From: Cryptomeria japonica
Lineage: Eukaryota > Streptophyta > Pinopsida > Cupressales > Cupressaceae
Direction: 5' to 3'
NCBI RefSeq assembly: GCF_030272615.1
Contig: NC_081410.1
Coordinates: 221,271,415 to 221,335,414 of the forward strand
DNA: 64,000 bases
Below the pieces are notes generated by a model that was not told where the DNA came from, ran no database searches, and worked only from the letters and a program-made list of their open reading frames with translations. Made by a program: the position numbers and the translations under genes. This document shows, in pieces, positions 11,154-21,590 of the stretch; the stretch's first letter is position 1, and every line of letters starts with the position of its first letter.

Positions 11154-12786
11154 ATGCCTACTCAAACCAGAAGTTATTCTTAAGAAAGCCGATAGAGGCA
11201 AAGGACCATCCTTTTTATATCAGGATAATCCATTTTACATAGAGGACCCTGTCACTAATAAACCTTCATCATCAGATATACCAATTTGTGATCAACCCTT
11301 GTCTCCCACCATATCTGGAATAAAACAAGAAAGACGAGCTACTAAACACAATGCTTATGATGATCTCAGTATCCATGCTACTGACAGTGATTCCTCATCA
11401 AACAAATCGAAAGCCTCTAAACCTACCGAAAGTGATATTCATAAATGTCAAAAGGATAAATATTTCCAAAAAATGACGAAGGTTATCATGGCTAGAGAAA
11501 AAGAAGACTATTTTCTAGAACTAGCAAAGCAAGGCACTAAACTTCCTACTGGTTATAACGTTGAGGCCCTCATCACTAAAGAGGAAGAGATGCCCTTATC
11601 AATGGTAAACAAACAATTACAAGCATTACAAACTGAGATCATAGAACTAAAAAACAAGGATAAATCATCAAAACAATATTCTCTGGACACGATATGCCCA
11701 TTTCTATTTGATAAAAACCTGTACATGCCTTCATTTTCTTCACGAGTGGAGATCCCAAAATTTGACAAATATGATGGCAACTCAGATCCTCAAGATCATG
11801 TCAGAGAATTTTGTGCTTTATGTATGGAGTTCATGCATGAATAAACATATCTCATGCGCCTTTTCCCGAGAAGTTTAGGAGGGAAAGCTATGGAATGGTT
11901 CTCAAGCCTACCTATGGGAATAAATTTTTTTGAATAATTAATTCAATTGTTTCTACAACAATACTCCTATAACATTCATCACCCAGACACTATGATAGAG
12001 CTTTGCAATACCAAATAGAAAATGGGAGAGACCTTTATCACTTTCCTCCAACATTGGAGAAAGATGTTCTCTAGATATTAACAACCTATTCCAGATTCTG
12101 AGAAGATGGATATCTTCATCAACAACTTGATCCCTGAATTGAAATACAGTATCCAAATGCAAGTATACCCTTCATTAAACAAAATGGTAGACAGTGCCCT
12201 TAGAATGGAAAATGTGCTTATAAAGAAAGGGGATATCTCACTTTGGAAAGAAACACAACAAGGTTCTAGTTCCAAAGAAAAGAACAAATATTGGAAATAT
12301 GGCAAAGACAGAAACAAAAATGTTGTTAATGATGGAGTGGTAGACATTGTTAAAGAAAAATCAAAATCCACGATATTTAACCTGGCTAGTGGCACACGAG
12401 CACTCAAAGCAATTGAAACTACAACAGAAAATCCTTCAAAGAAAGTAAAAGAATGGTTTAAAGAGAAACCTTGGCTTTCGAAACCTAAAGGCGACTTCAC
12501 TCCTCTAGAAGAATCATACGAATCCACTTTCAAAACTTTAATGGCAAATGATCTTATAACCTTACCAGACAATTCTAGGCCATATGATCCCGAAGTCAAA
12601 CCAAAATGGTGGAGAGAGAATGAATATTGTGAATACCATCGAAAGAAAGGTCATAACACAAACAACTTCATGAAGCTCAAGCATGAGATTCAAGATCTCA
12701 TTGAAGCTGGCAAAATTGTTTTTGGAAATCACACAACTAATGTTGATCACAAAGCTTTCAAAGATCCCTTACCTATTTATGAATAA
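11154..12786 (+). pseudogene. Element C gag polyprotein
   Basis: The ATG at 11154 starts MPTQTRSYS; a +1 shift after about nine codons is needed to enter the main frame (KKADRGKGPSF). A coiled, charged N-terminal part is followed by the capsid-like core near 11750-12110 (PKFDKYDGNSDPQDHV, FPRSLGGKAMEWFSSLP), which matches the Retrotrans_gag pattern. A single zinc-knuckle-like motif, CEYHRKKGHNTNNF, lies near 12628-12670; its expected final Cys is Phe. Stops occur at 11842, around 11935, around 12017 and around 12075. The protein would have formed the virus-like particle. A gag-pol fusion is likely, since the frame continues after the stop at 12784 towards protease. Confidence 0.75.
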
Positions 12787-14175
12787 GGTGATTCCTCAAA
12801 GTCAAAAGGAGGTGCCAAAGTTAATTACACCTATACCAACAATGAAAATTTTTTCAACATGATTGAGTCTTCCCAACCTGAATATTGCAATGTGATCATA
12901 ATCAAAGATAAACAAAACAAATCACAAAATGCAAATGTTGTGACCCGCGCTCAAAAGAAAGTTACCCTCCAAGGAGCTAGTTCTTCAACTCCTGCTCAAA
13001 CAACATCAAACCTATCAAGTTCTTCGAACAGACAAATAGATACAACCATGGCTAAATCGAAACAACTGGCTTCATCATTCTCTCCTGGTTATAGCATTGT
13101 TGAACAATTGAAAAGAACGCATGCTCAAATCTCCATCTTTTAATTGCTCAAAATCTCTTATGTTGATAAAGAGATCTTAGACAAAGCCTTGCTCACTACT
13201 AATGTCCCAAAATATTTAGATATCGATCGGTTTCAATCTATGGTGGGTCACCTGACTTCGCCTTATTATCACACTTTCTCTAAAGAAGATGACAACTCAT
13301 TGAATCACCCACATAACCAACCACTGCACATTGAAGCTATGATCCATAAACATCGAGTTAAACATGTTTTGATAGATGGAGGCGTTGGGTTGAATATTTG
13401 TACCTATAATATGCTTACATGGCTGGGCTTTTCTAAAAATGTCATTGATCCGGCCAAGAAAAAAACAATCAAAGCTTATGATGAAGAAGAAAGAACCTCT
13501 AAAGGTCTGGTACTATTACCAATCAGGGTAGGACCTCTAGAAAGAGATGTTATTTTCCAGGTGCTTGATCTTCCTCTATCATACAACATCCTACTGGGCA
13601 GCCCATGGATTCACGAAATGAAGGTAGTTCCATCTACATATCATCAATGCTTAAAATTTCCTTATAACAGAGTTGAAGTCAATATTTGTGTTGATACAAA
13701 CTCCGCCTATAATGCATTGACAAAGACTATCGATACCTTTGTGCCTCATAATAGAGCAGCCTCTACAACTGAAAGTTCAGAAATCTTGATGGACTTAGAA
13801 AAGAAATTGAAAATCACAAATACTGGCATGGGTGGATACAAGATAGAACCATTACTTTCACTAATCTCTCTTCCTCCATCACTAAGACAGTCAGGAAAAC
13901 CATCAGAGGTTATGAAGCCACAAACTTCCACTCTAAATGTCATATATGATGGTCTCTTTGTACAATCCTCTACTTCCCTTGCAGATGAAATAGAAGAGGA
14001 TGATGTTCTCAAATGGCTTTTCAAAGAAGATAGTGAAGACAAAGAAGTGAGACATTGTGATATTTCTCCGACACAATATGGTCTAGGATATAAAATGATT
14101 CAACGCATGGGATATTCAGGTACTGGTCCTCTAGCCAAAAATCAAGAAGGTATTATTAAACCTATTCATCTATAA
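12787..14175 (+). pseudogene. Element C aspartic protease with G-patch-like domain
   Basis: After a Ser/Thr-rich spacer the frame reads HVLIDGGVGLNIC near 13357-13395, the catalytic D-G-G/S segment of a retropepsin. NILLGSPWIHEMK near 13587 is the second conserved protease block (ILLG.PWI). The frame ends with a glycine-rich segment (14055-14175) reading GLGYKMIQRMGYSGTG and KNQEGIIKPI, which fits the G-patch pattern (hhxxMGYxxGxGLGxxxxGhxxPh), with the central GLG altered to PLA. A TAA at 13141-13143 sits where the frame otherwise continues, so the gene is disrupted at least once. Protease would cut gag-pol; the G-patch is likely nucleic-acid binding, by analogy with betaretroviral proteases. 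This is inference. Confidence 0.7.
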
Positions 14176-15820
14176 ACTAAGTCTACAAATGATAAAGCTA
14201 GACTGGGATACAATACAGGAAAGACATCAGACCAGAAACATACTTCCCATCATCAGTCTAAGTGGAGGAAAAAGATACTGCCTTCGACATCACAAGAAGT
14301 AAACACTCAACAGACTCAAGAAGAGTATGAAAAAGAACAAGAAGAACTAGCAATCAAGAGAGAGGAGACAATAGATAATCAAGTTCCAATGGTATCAGCT
14401 ACAACACTACAAGGGGTAGAAGTCTTAGAGGATATGAGAGAAGAGGTAGAAAGAATCAGAGAATTGTTTGCACCACTAAAAATTCTAGTCACATACACTG
14501 GTAGACAACAAGTAGATGATTCAGAAACTGACTCAAATGAGTATGAATGGGGTCCAGATCATCTCTAAGATACATCTAGTACAAAAACTTCAGAAGAGTC
14601 TAATGATATCACAGATGACACACAAGACCTAATATGCTTAAAACTACAAAAGGAGATAGAGGAAATCAAACTAAAATGCCAAGAAGACTATGAACAAAAG
14701 CTGAAAGAATGAAGAACATGAGAAAAGTCTTCACCTACTATATCTCCCTCTAATAGGATAGAAAAAATTAGGTATGGAACTACACAAGAAGAATTGGAAG
14801 CTACAGAAATAGAACCAGTCATTAGTCCAGAAGAAGCTGAACGGAGTAGAAGACAAAAATTCACAGAACCATCAAGGTGATGTCAACAGGTATGTTAGAT
14901 ACAAGTGATAAATGAACCAAATCATGAAGGAACTTGCAGCATCAAAGATGTAGGTGCTGACACTATACATACATTCACTCAATCACTTGAAGACGAGTCA
15001 CACACTTTATCCTATGACTCTGATGGCTCCGACAATAGTCCTATTTATGGCAATACCTATTCAGCATCAAACTCTGATTCCTCTATCACGATTGTCGAGA
15101 ATTTGTCTACTGATCTTGTTACTATCGAACCACGATATGTAGTTCAGTCTGGCGTGGAGAACGATACTAGAAGTAGGTCTATTGGATTTGGTCAACTAAA
15201 TATTAGCGTTCACTTCAACTATCATGTTGTAATTCTTCCTGGTCTTGAGACATTTACGCAAGGTAGTCTTCTAGAACTTGACTTTTTGGTCCGAAGTTAT
15301 GATGATAATACCTGAACCTGTTCAAACTTTACCCTTGGTACATCCTGAGCTAATTGACTTTAGTCTCCAAAACCAACCTATGAATGTACCTATCTTTTCC
15401 AATGACTACAAATTAGCCTACTACCTTAATGCAGTTGAACCAATGGACTCTTCCACCAATGAACACAGTGAGAACATGACTGAAACAGATATCAAGTATC
15501 TTAGTCGCAAAAATCAAAAAAAGAAAAATAAAATATTTGATGGTGAAAATCACATTATGGCAATGTCAGAATCAAAAATAGAGAAAATAAAGGACGTACC
15601 TAACGGTGAAAACCTCTCTGAGGAACCTGAAGGTGAGGTACTTGATATACTACCAAGTCACTTCCAGGAAAGGTCTTCTATATTGATTGAACCAACTCAA
15701 CCAATAAATATTGGGAGTCAAGAGACACCACATATCTTTCACTTAGCTCAATCATTATCAACAGAAGAGTTAAAAGATTTCAGCAATCTCTTTTTAGAAA
15801 AGAAGATCAACTTTGCATAG
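14176..15820 (+). pseudogene. Element C pol linker between protease and RT
   Basis: Low-complexity Glu/Lys/Ser/Thr-rich coding sequence with many stops (for example at 14173, 14566 and 14710). A better-preserved frame, 15278-15820, ends SLSTEELKDFSNLFLEKKINFA, the usual segment just before RT in plant Tat elements. No enzyme domain is recognisable. Its length (about 540 codons) is long compared with most gypsy polyproteins. Confidence 0.5.
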
Positions 15821-16499
15821 ACATACTCTGATATGTCAGACCTAGATCCTGATCTTATCATGCACCATCTTTCTATTACATCAGGAGTTAAACCAGTAAG
15901 CAAAAACTCTGTAAGATGCACCCTCATGTGGCACTGCTATTCAAGGCTAAGCTAGAAAAATCCCTAAAAGTTGGATTTATCAGAGCTATAGACTATGCAG
16001 AATAGATTTCAAACATAGTACCTGTATCAAAGGCATAAAAATCCATTAGGGTTTGCACAAACTTCAGAGATCTCAACAAAGCACATTTGAAAGATGATTT
16101 TCCATTTCCTAACATTGATATGATAGTGGATATGAATGTTGGATACGAGATGTACATACTAATGGATGGATTCTCCGGTTATAATCAGATCAAAATAGCT
16201 CCTGGAGATCAAGAAAAGGCAGCTTTCACCTATGCATGGGGAACCTTTTGCTGGAAAGTCATGCCATTTGGGATAAAGAATGCAGGAGCAACTTACCAAA
16301 GAGCAGTAACTACTATTTTCATGATATGATGCATAACAACATGGAAGATTATGTTGATGACACCTTATTAAATACTATGAAGAGATCCACACATATTCAA
16401 GAGCTAGGCCTCATACTAGATAGAATGGAAAAATTTAAGCTCCAGCTAATCCTAAAAAGTGTGCATTCGAAGTGACGTCAGGGAAATTACTTGGTTATG
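15821..16499 (+). pseudogene. Element C reverse transcriptase, N-terminal and palm part
   Basis: Recognisable blocks are TYSDMSDLDPDLIMHHL, SNIVPVSK, RVCTNFRDLNKAHLKDDFPFP, ILMDGFSGYNQI, MPFGIKNAGATYQR and the catalytic YVDD (near 16350). The frame ends KCAFEVTSGKLLGY. Frameshifts occur near 15900, near 16325 and near 16450, with stops near 15820, 16004 and 16038. The gene is interrupted after GKLLGY (16498) by element E. The continuation IISKKGIKVDPEKV starts at 21590-21592, so the full RT can be traced across the insertion. Confidence 0.8.
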
Positions 16500-17497
16500 A
16501 ACAACCTACAAACAAGTTGCAATGCCAAGGAATTGGGTATGAACCACCTAGTGTTGTGGCTACTAAGTCTGAATGTAAATCTTTTGTAGTGGTACAAGCA
16601 ACTCTTGATATCAATAGTCCTAAGAGTGGTTCCAGCGAAGAATCTATTGAGTGTATTGTCAGCCCTCTTGATAACTCGCATAGCCTTAAAATTTCATCCA
16701 CTCATTCCATTTCCACTCCTCTTCCAGACTTGGATCAACAAGAATTACAAAAGCCCTTACTCATTAGGGATCAAAAATCAAGCTTTGAAAAGAAAAATCT
16801 AAAAGTCAAAACTAAAGAAAAGTCCTTCAGTCCAAATCAAAATCAAAAGCTACTGGACTCCACAAAAATCAAAGTCAAGGATAAAAATCCTATGAAGCAA
16901 AAAGAGAAAGAGTTGATCTCCCCTAATACCAAAATAACTGGGGGCAAAAGTTCTAAAATTTCAAGTCAAAAAGCATACTTGTTGATCCTAAGTCTCCATC
17001 ATGCTATCCTACTTTCACTTCTTTTCACAATCGTAAGCCTTCATCACTCATCCACTTGTTCCACACATCCTTTCCCTTCTGGCGATACATCATGGACCTT
17101 TAATGGAGCTTCCTTGAAGGACTTTGTTATCAGGGATGCCCAAACTTCTTCAGGTGACACACATATGGGCCTATGTAGTCCACACGCTAGTAATTATATC
17201 TCAGTTCCTTCATCAAGGAAGACAATCACTCGAGATACACATTATTCACTCAAGGAACAATGCAACTACAATCATAAGATAAAGCCTCAGACACTTGAGG
17301 TGGGTGACTTATTTCTCAAGTAGAATCCAAAAAATCAGCAAGACAGACAGAAGAAGGGCAAGTTCGAACCAAATTGGTTTGGTCCTTACATCATTACAGC
17401 AGCTTATGGATCCGGTGCATATCAGCTCTCAACCATAAAGGGTGAACCTTTGGAGGATCCTATCAATAACATGCACCTTCGCAGGTTTCACACATAG
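16500..17497 (+). pseudogene. Element E chimeric frame ending in integrase C-terminus
   Basis: An open frame of 283 codons runs from RT sequence of C (starting at 16472) to 17323 without a stop; after one TAG it continues to 17497. The last part (LEVGDLFLK, then GKFEPNWFGPYIIT and AYQLSTIKGEPL) is the GPY/F-type C-terminal domain of integrase. Upstream lies a Ser/Lys-rich region (about residues 50-165), one hydrophobic stretch (about residues 165-190, LLILSLHHAILLSLLFTIV) and a Ser/Thr-rich region, none of which I recognise. RNase H and the integrase core are missing. The hydrophobic stretch could be a membrane segment but could also be chance. The frame may be an internal-deletion product. 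Confidence 0.55.
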
Positions 17498-17559
17498 CTC
17501 TTCAGAGTATCCCAATTCAAAAATACAAAAAAAATCATAAAAATTAAAAATACAAAAAA

Positions 17560-17715
17560 AATCGTTACTTGGTGAAAACCTGGCAAACAGGCGCCTTGTG
17601 ACAACAACAAAAAATCAAAAAAGTAAAGAAAAACATTTTGTCCAACAGTGAAAACCACTTTGGTGGCGCCCTAGGCAAGTACCATGGTGAAAACTAGGTC
17701 ACCGGTGCCATGTGT
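17560..17715 (+). repeat. Post-pol hairpin repeats of element E
   Basis: Three successive blocks share GTGAAAAC, a short hairpin and GGCGCC or GGTGCC: around 17574 (CCTGGCAAACAGGCGCC), 17648 (CCACTTTGGTGGCGCC) and 17688 (TCACCGGTGCC). Element C has one copy of the first block at 24117-24142. They lie directly after the pol stop. Confidence 0.6.
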
Positions 17716-18970
17716 AGAGATATTGCTCCTCCCTCCTTCAGGATTCCATTTCATTCTTTCACTTTGCACACACTCACGACCTATCCATCCATAATAAACT
17801 TACCCATTCCCATCATGGCTTGTTATTGATCTACCCAAGATTGGTTAGCCATTCATAATAAACCTTCCTTTTCACCCCTTTCCATCCATAATAAATTAGC
17901 TCCTATCTGTGGCTAAGGCAAATCCTACGTCTAGTGATGGGTGTGGAACTAAGAACATCACAAGTTCTGAGGAGTACAGTTTATTCAGTCTATCCGCGCA
18001 CAATCCGCAATAAAGAAACACTTGCATCGCCAATCCGCAATAAAGTTTCACTTTCTCTGCAATAAAGTATCATTTTCATGGATTAAGTCAGTTTCAGATG
18101 AGACACAACAGCAACAATGGACTTCAACAAATCAAATCTTTCAACAGACTCAGACAACATATGGTTCAATGCTATCTATCCTTTTTGTGAAAGTAAACAT
18201 TGTGACCATAATCAAATAAGACTTATACAAGTGATAAGAGACACTAAAACTTGAGGACTACAGTGGATGTTGGTGTCGAGTCTTGGTTTTCTTTTGATTT
18301 TATCTTTTGGTGACATGTCTTTTAGCTTTTCTTGGATGTCTCTGACTAGAGATTCTATCTCCAGGATGTCTTTGACTAGAAAGGCGAGGATGGCGTATCG
18401 TCACCTATTTTTCTTTTGCTGTCTGCGGATTGTCTCTTAGCAATGCTATGACTTGTCCAAGGATATGAGGACACTGTGAGTCTAGTATGAACTGGGGCAT
18501 TCCTTGTTTGTGACTGTCTTATCTCCATGCAAACAGGTACAATGACTTTTTGGGTCAAACATATGCCTCGATTGTCATAACCTTCTTGCCATAATAAAGC
18601 TCAATGATGATAACGCACAAGAAGCTCTTTCACTTCCATATCTTCTATCTTTCATCCCCCTTTCTTGATTGACTTCCATCGTCCTTCTTGAGTTCGTGTA
18701 GCCTGATATCACACGACTGAGTATAATGACATGCCAAAAACATTTGCATTTCATGTAGTTGCACCTGCATTGCCACATACTAAGCATTTCATACATACAT
18801 ATAGATATCACAATTGCATCACATCTTGCACACAACACATGTTAGCAATCTTACATTTTTATCATGTAAATACTTATTTGCATCATCATATTCATCTGCA
18901 TTTCATACATTCACATTGGCATAACATATTAAAACATAAAAGAACAAAAATATTGCATTCCATCATGTAC
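17716..18970 (+). other. Non-coding 3' spacer of element E
   Basis: No coding frame could be supported. AATCCGCAATAAAG is repeated at 18007 and 18041, with a partial copy at 18056. TGTC.(C/T)TGACTAGA is repeated near 18340 and 18367. Parts (TTGTCCAAGGATATGA; a TTTGCATT/CATACAT-rich stretch) are shared with element C at about 24800 and 25100-25350. It would be the 3' untranslated region of the antisense PMD gene. Confidence 0.45.
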
Positions 18971-19619
18971 ATATTTACATCCATATCATAAGCATCATAT
19001 AGAAACATGCATCATATAGAAGCATCAAATAGTACACATGCATATAGCTTCTGCAAGGATGAATCTCATATATATCAAAATCATAAGTGTCATGATACAA
19101 TGATGTCAAAATACATATGGCTACAACCAATCCTCGTGTCACCCTATTTGGATAGAGGAATCCACTGATCACTCCTACTAATACTGTTGGTAGCGCCAAT
19201 CCGGTTTGTGTCATGGTATCTCATGCCACATGTCCAGCCCTCATCTCTAGTTCTGGATCCTGAAACACTCATCTCAGAGCATCCCTGTCTCTGTCTCGAT
19301 CATAGGATATCAACTCCCCATCGATCGATATCCTCAGTATCCTGTACACATCCTCCAGGGTGACTATCATCTCACCCATCAGCAAATGAAATGTACATGT
19401 CTCTGAGTGCCATCTCTCAGCCAGCACAGTCAGCAATCCCATGTTCACCCAAAACTCAGGCACATACAGAATGAATTGCAGACCCTTAACCTCAATCGCG
19501 GCTCTGTCCTCAAATATCAGCTCTGGTCATAACCTCTGAGTCAATGGGAATCTCTCCCATGACTCTAGCATAGGTAGGTACTCCTACAGTCAAGCAAATC
19601 AATCATGTCAGTCATAGTG

Positions 19620-19985
19620 GCATTCCCTATTCATCACAAAATGTTGCTCTTTATCCTAGTGCTTATATTTATCATATGGTGCTATTTATTCTAGTGACAC
19701 TCAGTGTTCATCATAAAGTGTTGCCTCTATCAAAGTGACACTCACTGTTCATCACAAAGTGTTTCAGTTTATCCTAGTGGTGCTCCTTGTTCATCACAAA
19801 GTACTAAGTGTTTTGCACTCCCTGTTCATCACAAAGTGCTGCTCATATTTGCACTCCCTGTTCATCACAAAGTGTTGCTCATATTTGCACTCCCTGTTCA
19901 TCACAAAGTGTTTCTCCTATTGGTACTCCCTATTCATCACAAAGTACTATGTCTTGGTACTCATTGTTCATCACAAAGTGCCTCG
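19620..19985. repeat. ~36-bp minisatellite in the PMD intron of element E
   Basis: About ten units built on (A/G)TTCATCACAAAGTG followed by TTGC/TACT spacers and a CCTAGTG or CACTCCC tail. The best copies are two nearly identical 38-bp units at about 19830-19905. It ends close to the end of the PMD gene intron. Confidence 0.85.
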
Positions 19986-20004
19986 ATCTATCCTATCCTA
20001 GGGC

Positions 20005-20190
20005 CTCTGCTTGAGTGAATCCTCTTGAGTAGTTTCCTAATTGGCAACGTATGTTCTATCACAGAATTGTCAAACCTAGCCCTATCTGCTATCCTAGTCT
20101 TCCCTAGAGGACCTGCTTGAGTGTATCCTCTCAACAGCTTATCCAATCGACAGTGTATGTTCATCACAGAACTGTCGATTTGACCTTGAA
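20005..20190. repeat. ~105-bp tandem duplication
   Basis: Two copies share CTGCTTGAGTG.ATCCTCT, an A/C-rich middle and CAGAA(T/C)TGTC.A..T. They follow the minisatellite inside the same intron. Confidence 0.65.
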
Positions 20191-20536
20191 GACACAAATG
20201 CGCTTTCATTACATAAACGTGCTTACATATTGCACAAACGCGCCTGGCACAAACACAAACACACCTAATAATTTTTTGACCTTGTTTGACATATCTAAAA
20301 TGCATTAAATGCACTACCTAGCATGCATTAATGATAACATTTATTGCAACAAAGTACAAGGAGGTTTTGCGATACTTACCGTCTCTCCTGCATCTGTTGG
20401 CCTCTAAAATCAGCGAACGTGATTGAATCTATGCACCAATGCCATCGTTGCTGACTGCTGCTACTCTATTCTCTCTTTGCACTCTCATCTCTTGGATGTG
20501 TGGATGACAATGAGGATGTTTTCCCCTTGTGGTCTA

Positions 20537-20544
20537 TCTTATAG
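20537..20544 (-). promoter_or_regulatory. Antisense PMD promoter TATA box (element E)
   Basis: The minus strand reads TATAAG in the context GTCTATAAGATAG, about 158 bp before the 5' splice donor at 20380. In element C the equivalent distance is about 148 bp. Confidence 0.5.
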
Positions 20545-20780
20545 ACTACCCTAGCCCTAGCCCTAGCCCTCGTTTCTTGAGTCAGTTTTCTTTATCCCAT
20601 GACTCTGTCACTTTACCCAGTCAGTCCATTCTAGCCTTTCTTTCTTATTGAGAGATTGTCTATGATCTTTTTAGACATTTTCACCCAATCTCTCGAGGGG
20701 ACATATCATTCCCATCTTGGGGCAACTTTGTATCAGTTCATCATATCTTCTTTGAAACAATGCGACAAGCTACATTGTCT

Positions 20781-20795
20781 CAAAGAGGGGCAAAA
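20781..20795 (+). promoter_or_regulatory. Element E polypurine tract
   Basis: CAAAGAGGGGCAAAA directly precedes the LTR start TGTAGACACC. Element C has almost the same tract at 28968-28981, with similar upstream sequence (TTCTTTGAA.CAATGCG). Confidence 0.8.
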
Positions 20796-21590
20796 TGTAG
20801 ACACCTAAAATTGTCATGTCTAATTAGATAAATATTTTATTTATTTAATTATCTAAGCCTAATTCTTCTATTAATTAAATAAATCTTTATTTATTTAATT
20901 AATTCATTTATCCTCTTCTAGCCTTATTTCTCATTTAAATAAATATATTTATTTATTTAAATTATCCTTTTCCTGAATTAAATAAATATTTTATTTATTT
21001 AATTGATCCCACTTCTTCTATTAATTAAATGAATCTTTATTTATTTAATTAATTCATTAGCCTTTTCTACCTATGACACATGTCATTCATCTCTCAATTC
21101 CTACACTACCTACCCTCTCATTATTTTATTATTTCTTCCACCTACCCTCTAATCATAGCCGACCATTTATCTTTTACACCTCTCAATCTTATCCCTCCAT
21201 TTATTATGGTGTCTTCTATATAAGATGATACTTCCTTCATTATCAACCCTAATCAATCTATGTATCCCGATGATTACTCGACTACACTATGCTTTTGAAG
21301 TTTCATATGTGATCCTACTTGCAACCACATTTTCGTTCTTTGTTGAGCTCTTGTGCACATAAAATTTGAGAGCAAATATATCAAGCAAGATCAATGGAAA
21401 TAGGAAGAATGGAGATTCAAACCCTATTGGACATATGATGGTATAATCTTTGTGATTTCATTTGATTTGCATTGTCTTAGGTAATCTTCATATGTTATGG
21501 TGGATCTTTGTTGTTGTTAGGCTAGGGTTTTGTGGTTGAATTCATTTAGTCTTTCAACATTGTTGTTATCCATTTTCACCATATACAACA
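20796..21590 (+). repeat. Element E 3' LTR
   Basis: 795 bp, TG...CA ends, TATA box TATATAAG at 21217-21224. It is homologous to the older LTR at 1317-2118. The first 250 bp are alternating TTTATTTAATTAA-type blocks. It ends at 21590, exactly where RT coding of element C resumes. Confidence 0.8.

Larger units (their letters stand above)
18975..20380 (-). pseudogene. Antisense plant mobile domain (PMD) gene of element E
   Basis: On the minus strand, exon 2 starts at about 19583 after the acceptor GACTGTAG. It reads EYLPMLESWERFPL, LLTVLAERWHSETCTFHLL and GEMIVTLEDVYRILRI, the core signature of the plant mobile domain (the domain of MAIN/MAIL proteins and of some transposable elements). Further stops and a shortened C-terminus (end near 18975) show decay. 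A short exon 1 ends at 20380 with the strong donor ACG|GTAAGT, giving an intron of about 795 bp that contains the minisatellite. A TATA box lies at 20538-20543. The gene has the same layout as 25532-27962 in element C, supporting a retained antisense gene rather than a random capture. Its function in the element is unknown. Confidence 0.75.
16500..21590 (+). mobile_element. Element E: 5'-deleted relative of element C
   Basis: E lies exactly between two adjacent conserved codons of the RT of C. Its right end is a proper LTR (20796-21590, ending ACAACA) preceded by a PPT (20781-20795). Its left end has no LTR, no PBS and no matching target duplication: it starts directly inside a coding frame. 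It holds an odd ORF ending in an integrase C-terminus (16500-17497), a hairpin-repeat zone, an antisense PMD gene (18975-20380) and an intronic minisatellite. The order pol / antisense PMD / PPT / LTR is the same as in C, but the LTR is of the element A type, so it is a related but different family. Confidence 0.75.

Noticed and set aside
16680-17230. Envelope gene in element E
   Set aside because: Only one hydrophobic stretch, no signal peptide, and it is upstream of the integrase tail rather than after pol.
19620-20018. CRISPR-like array or coding repeats in the ~36-bp minisatellite
   Set aside because: Units are imperfect, spacers are repeats themselves, and the setting is plant retrotransposon DNA; open frames across it are by-products of the repeat.
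20549-20575. CCCTAG-rich stretch resembling telomere repeat
   Set aside because: Only about three imperfect CCCTAG units, not the plant CCCTAAA; short and inside an element.
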